Origin: Nitrosomonadales bacterium
Lineage (GTDB): Bacteria > Pseudomonadota > Gammaproteobacteria > Burkholderiales > Gallionellaceae
Length of the DNA: 64,000 nucleotides
NCBI GenBank assembly: GCA_025408405.1
Contig: JANYJE010000023.1
Coordinates: forward strand, 1-64,000
Direction of reading: 5' to 3'
Shown: piece after piece, positions 59,287 to 64,000 of the stretch
Layout: the number at the start of each line of letters is the position of its first letter
Position numbering within the stretch: the first letter of the stretch is position 1
Translations under genes and position numbers: made by a program
Notes under the pieces: generated by a model
What the model saw: only the letters and a program-made list of their open reading frames with translations
Database searches by the model: none
Told to the model about the DNA's origin: nothing

Positions 59287-62200
59287 TTACCGATTCCGCT
59301 TTCGCGCCATCGCTTTGAGCACCGGTGCGTCAGTGATTCCCTCTGGAATGATAGGATTCTCTTCTACGTCCAATGCCACTATGTCGGAATCGTGTTCGCC
59401 GATTTGCCAAGCAGGGCGGACATGGATATGCCCCTTGAGCAAATATTGCTTGAACTCCAAATCAGGCACATCGCCAGGCTTGTCAGGCTGTTTGACCGGT
59501 ATCAGGTAGAACGCGCCGTATTTGTCGAATTCCTTCAGGAAGCCATCGAGATTCTTGGTGGTTTCCGGGTTCATCCAGTTGACCCGCGACACTAGGGTGA
59601 AAGTGTTGCCGGCATGCATCCGCTCAATTCGGTCGACATTGGGTCCAACAATGACGGCATAGTGGGTCGGATTCGCCTTCGAGACCCCAGTGATGATTGC
59701 GATTCGCAGATCATCGTCCTTGTCTGTCTGCTCAAACCGGGCGCTCCACTCTGCAAAGATCCGTGAGGCCGCCTCCATGTTTCGGAACATCAGACCCATG
59801 AAGGGCGGTGACGATCCAGACCAACCATAGAGGGTGCCGCCCCAACCGGCTTGGTCCCAGATCGGCACGTTAATGGGGGACAGTACCTGTCGCTCGGTGT
59901 GCTTTCGCTGAGACGTATCCACCAGCTCCTTCGGCGGTGGCCCTTCGCCTCGCTTGGCAGCCCAGAGGGGTGAAGAACCGGTCGCGGCCGGCGTAGAGGG
60001 CCGCCAGTACTGATCCCGCAGACAGTCGTAGTATTTGTCGTCGGCATCGATCCAGTCAGTCAGTCGCACCTTGGCGTCGCCGCCAAACAAGTTCCTGCTG
60101 ATCGCGAGGACATTGCCAAGCGTGGTGGCGCGTGCAAGGCCGCTCTCGTCGCCGGCGACCCGCGTCATCCATTCCTTGGGCGAGCGGACGATGAAGCAGC
60201 GAGCAGCAACCTTCACCGAGGTCTGGCCGAGAAAGTCGGCGAATTGCATCATGGCCTCAGCATCATCGAAGGTGACGTTTTCGCCAGTGAGTATCTCCGC
60301 GTGGACTCCAGCTGTACCCTCGATCCAATCAAAGGTCGGCCCGGTGGTTTGTTCCTTAACCTTACGAAGACGAATCACAGTCCGTTCGGTATGCGGCAAC
60401 AGGTCATTCTCATCGCTGGTCGAAAGGAATGCTTCCAGCGCCCCCAACAGTGACTCCGAGACGCCAACCGATCCAGGGTCGTTCGGACAATCGATGACGA
60501 ACTCGGCACCCAATATGATCGACCGCAGCGTTGTTCGGGAACCCTCGTTCAATGCCGGCTCGGATGCCATGTCCTGGAGTGCCGGCTGGTCCTGCCATTT
60601 CTCGAAGAAATCGCGGAGTTCGGCTGGGTTCTTTGGCTCCTTTGGAAAGGCCTCTTCACTCACACGTTTTTCGTGTCCCAAGGCGTACAGGACAGCCGTC
60701 CGGGGAATGTCGAGCCCAAGCCTCTTCAGCGCGTCTGGCAGTTGTTCCAGCGCCGACAGGCGACTGAAGGAAACATTCAAGAAATGCATACCGAAAATGG
60801 CGTGCATGGATATCGTTTCCTCGTGGTCACTATCGTCGCCTTCGTCGCCCTCTTCGAATTTCACCAAGTTGGCGCAATACCGGGTCCAGACGAGCGACTG
60901 AAGAATCTGTGGAATTCGGCCCAGCTGCAGTTCGATCCAAGTCAGGTGCCGCAGCATACGGTAAGCGATCAGCGGCAATTCGCCTGCTGTGCTTAACATG
61001 CGGAAGGCCCGCTCGATTGCGACCAGAAGTTTGTTGCGCGCCGCCCAGAGCAATCCCGCCTCTTCGTATGCATGGCTCCCCGCAGCAAGGGTCAGGATCA
61101 GCTCGCGCTGATACTCTTCCTTGACGAACAATTCCTCCGCACGGCCAATCCAACGGATAGCCTCGTAGGGTTTGCCGTTTTTAAGCTTTTGAAGTCCACG
61201 GGCCTTAAACGACTCCCCGGCCTCTCCATCACTGATTCGCTGACGCTCAATATCGACGACCACCTCATAAAGGCTGTCAAACTCGGGGCTGTCGAACATC
61301 TTGCTCATTTCATGAACCATCGAAGACAATGATTCAAATGGGAACTGCCCGAGTTGCTTGGACTCCTGTGCAATCGCATCGAGGTCGGTCCAGATGCCAT
61401 TGACCGCATTTAAATCGTAGGCTCGCATGAGGTCGGTCAGACGCGCAAAGGTCCTGAGCATGCGCGCAAACAGCGCATTGTTCGGACGCGCAGCATCCGC
61501 TTCAAGTAACTCTAAGTGCTTGATCAGCGCGGCACGCCTTTCATCGACCCGCGTTTTGTCCTTGGGCAGGACGCCTCGCTCGTCGATGCCCATCAGCAGA
61601 TGGTTCAGGTTCAACAGGCGCTCTTGGTCATGTGCCTCTTGCGACCGCAAGGCAATGCGCTCGACTTCTTCGTAGAATCTCAGGAACTCAGCGTAGTCCT
61701 CGAACCACCAGTGAGCCGTCCAAGCGCGATGGTAGGCAACGCGCAACTGCTGTTGCGGGATGGCGAGTTCCTGCGCCAGCCGATCAGCCATGGCAAATCG
61801 GTTCTCAACTTCGTGACGGGGCTTGTCGAGCGAGCGCGCGAGCTTCGCGGCACGAACACAATCTTCGATCAGTTGATACTGCGCTCCCTCGTAGCGCGAG
61901 GGATCTGATATCTGCGCATCCAGTTCGTCTAAATCCGCCAAGCGTTCCGTGTCCTTCGGTCCAAGCCGATCCTTCCGTTCGGAGGTAGCATCGTCGATCT
62001 GAAGGGCTGAGATGGCGAGCTGCAGGTGCGCATGGCTGTAGACGCGATCGACGAGCCAGCTTCTGTCAATAATGTGGACGGGGATGCCGGCCTTCTTGGT
62101 TAGCGTATCCTCGGCACTGGCCCGCGATTTGTCGCTGACAAACTGGTTCGTGAAGAAATAGATTCGCTTGTAGTCGCGTTGGGTCGACAGAATACTCTTG

Positions 62201-62628
62201 ATGTCAGCTTCGAGTTTTGGTTTCCATGCCTTTTTCGCGCTGAAGGCGAATGCCCAGCGTTCAGAGCCGCCCGAGGGCTCACCCAGCCACCAGCGATCTG
62301 ATATCTCCTTTGCGACTGGGTACGTTTCTGAATCGACTTTGCTATCCCCCCCGCCCGTGGGCCCCGTTTGCACACGCAAGTTGGGGCAAATCTCTTTCTC
62401 GGCGATCAGTCGGCAGAAATGTTCGAACTGATACTCCTCCTTCCGAGCGGTCAAGGTTTCTAGGTGGTATTCAAAGACAGGTCGCGCAAGTATCGGTCGC
62501 TCTTCAACGACGCTGTCCGAGAAAAGGTCGGGATGTCTTGCGCGCATCAGCTCCCGTGGGCTCGGGAAATCGTTGGTCACCGTCCGGTCGGCGCTGACGC
62601 CCTCTGTGGTTTTGTTTGCAGTGCTCAT
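59287..62628 (-). CDS. Large protein: PD-(D/E)XK nuclease-like N-terminus plus helical-repeat body, candidate defence protein
   Basis: The 1113-residue soluble protein has three visible parts. Residues about 60-210 resemble a PD-(D/E)XK nuclease: helix EEYQFEHFCRLIAEKEICPN with E69, then PTGGGDSKVDS with D95, then AFAFSAKKAW with K132, followed by KRIYFFTNQFVSDKSRA. Residues about 235-640 are a helical solenoid with TPR-like hairpins (LKNGKPYEAIRWIGRAEELF, HAYEEAGLLWAARNKLLVAI). Residues about 690-1113 are an unrecognised mixed domain. No Walker A motif is seen, so it is not an obvious STAND NTPase. It is a single gene beside integrase and IS30 debris. Nuclease-TPR build and location suggest anti-phage function, but that is inference. 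Confidence 0.7.
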   Translation of the reverse strand: MSTANKTTEGVSADRTVTNDFPSPRELMRARHPDLFSDSVVEERPILARPVFEYHLETLTARKEEYQFEHFCRLIAEKEICPNLRVQTGPTGGGDSKVDSETYPVAKEISDRWWLGEPSGGSERWAFAFSAKKAWKPKLEADIKSILSTQRDYKRIYFFTNQFVSDKSRASAEDTLTKKAGIPVHIIDRSWLVDRVYSHAHLQLAISALQIDDATSERKDRLGPKDTERLADLDELDAQISDPSRYEGAQYQLIEDCVRAAKLARSLDKPRHEVENRFAMADRLAQELAIPQQQLRVAYHRAWTAHWWFEDYAEFLRFYEEVERIALRSQEAHDQERLLNLNHLLMGIDERGVLPKDKTRVDERRAALIKHLELLEADAARPNNALFARMLRTFARLTDLMRAYDLNAVNGIWTDLDAIAQESKQLGQFPFESLSSMVHEMSKMFDSPEFDSLYEVVVDIERQRISDGEAGESFKARGLQKLKNGKPYEAIRWIGRAEELFVKEEYQRELILTLAAGSHAYEEAGLLWAARNKLLVAIERAFRMLSTAGELPLIAYRMLRHLTWIELQLGRIPQILQSLVWTRYCANLVKFEEGDEGDDSDHEETISMHAIFGMHFLNVSFSRLSALEQLPDALKRLGLDIPRTAVLYALGHEKRVSEEAFPKEPKNPAELRDFFEKWQDQPALQDMASEPALNEGSRTTLRSIILGAEFVIDCPNDPGSVGVSESLLGALEAFLSTSDENDLLPHTERTVIRLRKVKEQTTGPTFDWIEGTAGVHAEILTGENVTFDDAEAMMQFADFLGQTSVKVAARCFIVRSPKEWMTRVAGDESGLARATTLGNVLAISRNLFGGDAKVRLTDWIDADDKYYDCLRDQYWRPSTPAATGSSPLWAAKRGEGPPPKELVDTSQRKHTERQVLSPINVPIWDQAGWGGTLYGWSGSSPPFMGLMFRNMEAASRIFAEWSARFEQTDKDDDLRIAIITGVSKANPTHYAVIVGPNVDRIERMHAGNTFTLVSRVNWMNPETTKNLDGFLKEFDKYGAFYLIPVKQPDKPGDVPDLEFKQYLLKGHIHVRPAWQIGEHDSDIVALDVEENPIIPEGITDAPVLKAMARKRNR

Positions 62629-62716
62629 CCTATCCTTGATGAATTCAAACAGTCAGTTGCAGCATGGCGTTGAGGGACTCCATGGCCGACAGTACTCCCA
62701 GCATAATGCCAGAAAA

Positions 62717-62744
62717 CAGCCGCACGGTATGGCCCGTGCGGCTG
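62717..62744 (-). terminator. Strong hairpin terminator after the integrase remnant
   Basis: Perfect 11-bp stem CAGCCGCACGG / CCGTGCGGCTG with a six-base loop. On the minus strand it is followed by TTTTCT. It lies where the terminator of the decayed recombinase gene would be expected. Confidence 0.75.
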
Positions 62745-62757
62745 CTCGATGACAACC

Positions 62758-62860
62758 AGCTTTCAGTCTGCTCAGAAATCTCCAGCGCGTCGACCACCTC
62801 GATGCCGAGATATCTGACTGCGCTTCCCAGCTTGGAATGGTCAAGCAAGAGGCGACTGTA
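62758..62860 (-). pseudogene. Tyrosine recombinase (integrase) C-terminal remnant
   Basis: The minus strand encodes HSKLGSAVRYLGIEVVDALE followed by ISEQTE. This matches my recollection of the C-terminal end of a widespread integrase subfamily (LLGHTKLESTVRYLGIEVDDALEISEQTE in the same order), including the region of the catalytic Tyr in VRYLG. No upstream catalytic domain is present, and the frame reads on through the terminator hairpin, so this is a truncated relic. Confidence 0.75.
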
Positions 62861-62870
62861 AATGTGTGTA

Positions 62871-62907
62871 AAGCGGTCATTGCCACCTAATGCTCTGATG
62901 ACCGCTT
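62871..62907. repeat. Inverted repeat next to the IS30 element
   Basis: A perfect 10-bp inverted repeat AAGCGGTCAT / ATGACCGCTT (62871-62880 and 62898-62907) with a 17-base spacer. It sits between the integrase remnant and the IS left end. It is similar in type to palindromic elements found beside mobile DNA. Confidence 0.65.
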
Positions 62908-62916
62908 AGGCCTGCG

Positions 62917-64000
62917 GTTTCAACCGGTCGATGCAACACACTAGAATCTGCGTAAGCAGAAGGAGTGTTGCAGATGAAACGAAGACCGCGAATCCATTAC
63001 ACTGAAAGCCAGAGAGCTCTGATGTGGGAGCGCTGGCAGCAAGGCGATTCTCTACAGCAGATCGCCCAGTTGTTTGATCGACACCATTCATCAATCGAGT
63101 GCATTCTAGCCGAAGGCGGCGGGATACGACCTGCTCAACGACGACGTTCAAGATTGGCTCTGACTTTGGCTGAACGTGAAGAGATATCGCGTGCCGTGGC
63201 AGCGGGTCAATCGATTTACTCGATTGCCGCATCCCTCGGACGCGCGCCCTCCACCATCTATCGCGAGATCAAGCGCAACGGCGATCAGAAATGCTATCGA
63301 GCCAGCCAAGCCGACCAAGCCGCCTGGGATCGGGCACATCGCCCCAAGACCTGTAAACTGGTGGAGAACCGAACATTGGCGCATATAGTGGCAGGGAAGC
63401 TCCAGATGCAGTGGTCACCGGAGCAGATTGCTGGATGGCTGAAACATACTTACCCGGACGACGAGAGCTATCAGGTGTCACACGAAACCATCTATCGCAG
63501 CCTCTACATTCAGGCTCGTGGGGCACTGAAGAAAGAGCTGGTGCAGCATTTGAGGCGCTCCCGAGTCATGCGCCGTTCCCGCTATCATACGCAGAAGACA
63601 GACGATCACGGCAGAATCGTCGATGCGGTATCGATTAGCGAGCGTCCGGCCACGGTAGAAGACAGAGCGGTGCCCGGACACTGGGAAGGCGACCTGCTGT
63701 GCGGAACTTTGAATAGCCAGATTGTGACTCTTGTCGAACGTCATACACGCTATGTCATGCTGATGAAAGTCGCGAGCAAAGATACCGAAACCGTCATCAA
63801 TGCACTCATCAAGAATGCTCGCAAATTACCGCAGGAACTCTACAAATCACTGACCTGGGATCGAGGAAAAGAGATGGCCGATCATAAGCGCTTCACCTTG
63901 GCGACCGACATACAGGTCTACTTCTGTGATCCGCAGAATCCCTGGCAGCGTGGGAGCAATGAAAATACGAATGGGCTGTTGCGGCAGTATTTCCCCAAGG
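62917..64000 (+). mobile_element. IS30-family insertion sequence (left part, right end beyond window)
   Basis: The element carries the transposase starting at 62974. Its left end is probably near 62917, where GGTTTCAACCGGTCGATGCAAC begins and the flanking inverted repeat ends. The right inverted repeat is outside the window, so the exact ends and any target duplication cannot be checked. Confidence 0.75.
62974..64000 (+). CDS. IS30-family transposase (partial, C-terminus beyond window)
   Basis: The open frame from ATG 62974 (preceded by AGAAGGAGTG) runs to the window end with 342 codons. It has the N-terminal helix-turn-helix (MWERWQQGDSLQQIAQLFDR), a second HTH (SIYSIAASLGRAPSTIYREI), and a DDE catalytic core: first Asp in GHWEGDLLCG, second Asp in LTWDRGKEMADH, and Glu in QRGSNENTNGLLRQ. 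No frameshift or stop is seen, so it may be active. The last residues are missing. Confidence 0.93.
   Translation, partial: MKRRPRIHYTESQRALMWERWQQGDSLQQIAQLFDRHHSSIECILAEGGGIRPAQRRRSRLALTLAEREEISRAVAAGQSIYSIAASLGRAPSTIYREIKRNGDQKCYRASQADQAAWDRAHRPKTCKLVENRTLAHIVAGKLQMQWSPEQIAGWLKHTYPDDESYQVSHETIYRSLYIQARGALKKELVQHLRRSRVMRRSRYHTQKTDDHGRIVDAVSISERPATVEDRAVPGHWEGDLLCGTLNSQIVTLVERHTRYVMLMKVASKDTETVINALIKNARKLPQELYKSLTWDRGKEMADHKRFTLATDIQVYFCDPQNPWQRGSNENTNGLLRQYFPK

Overview
The window is a chromosomal segment of a betaproteobacterium. Gene content and order (mreBC, gatCAB, divergent ppc/hemCDXY, cyaY-lptM-lysA, metK with an SAH riboswitch ahead of ahcY, CIRCE-controlled groESL) and protein style point to the order Nitrosomonadales, most likely a relative of the iron-oxidising Gallionellaceae. 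That placement is inference from reading; no database search was possible.

Layout. 1-5.1 kb: cell-shape genes (mreC partial, mreB) divergent from the tRNA-dependent amidotransferase gatCAB. 5.1-8.5 kb: a small outer-membrane barrel, a restriction-controller-like (C-protein) regulator with a C-box-like operator, an SDR, dsbA and a SPOR protein. 8.5-20 kb: argS, an SRPBCC protein, a membrane PAS-EAL protein with a decayed catalytic site, a lytic transglycosylase, cca, a 4Fe-4S uracil-DNA glycosylase, a PsiE-like protein, a probable small RNA and an intact GGDEF-EAL protein. 20-25.2 kb: MidA-type methyltransferase, pteridine reductase, ttcA, a lipoprotein, and a three-gene overlapping chain (unknown 243-aa protein, PIN nuclease, YhcH).

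25.2-30.8 kb is a one-carbon/SAM-cycle cluster on the minus strand: metK, SAH riboswitch, ahcY, a holin-like membrane protein, metF, trhP. 30.8-38.4 kb: two lipid A-type acyltransferases and ubiD in one overlapping operon, two more small barrels (one with an apparent frameshift at its start), dacB and bioA. 38.6-41.4 kb: a double-CDGSH protein, groESL with a sigma-32-like promoter plus CIRCE, and tRNA-Phe. The 3' half of that tRNA is repeated, decayed, 399 bases downstream, enclosing a 60-residue Cys-rich ORF. 41.9-48.7 kb: cyaY, lptM, lysA, a histone H1-like repeat protein and an RND efflux pair. 48.8-59.0 kb: an unknown protein, ppc, hemCDXY, a 2Fe-2S flavoreductase and an NAD-binding epimerase-like protein.

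59.0-64.0 kb is accessory DNA: a lone 1113-residue protein with a PD-(D/E)XK-like nuclease N-terminus and a helical-repeat body (candidate single-gene defence protein), a tyrosine-recombinase C-terminal remnant, hairpins, and an IS30-family element cut by the window edge. Several intergenic regions carry degenerate 7-base tandem repeats, two of them arranged as long inverted repeats.
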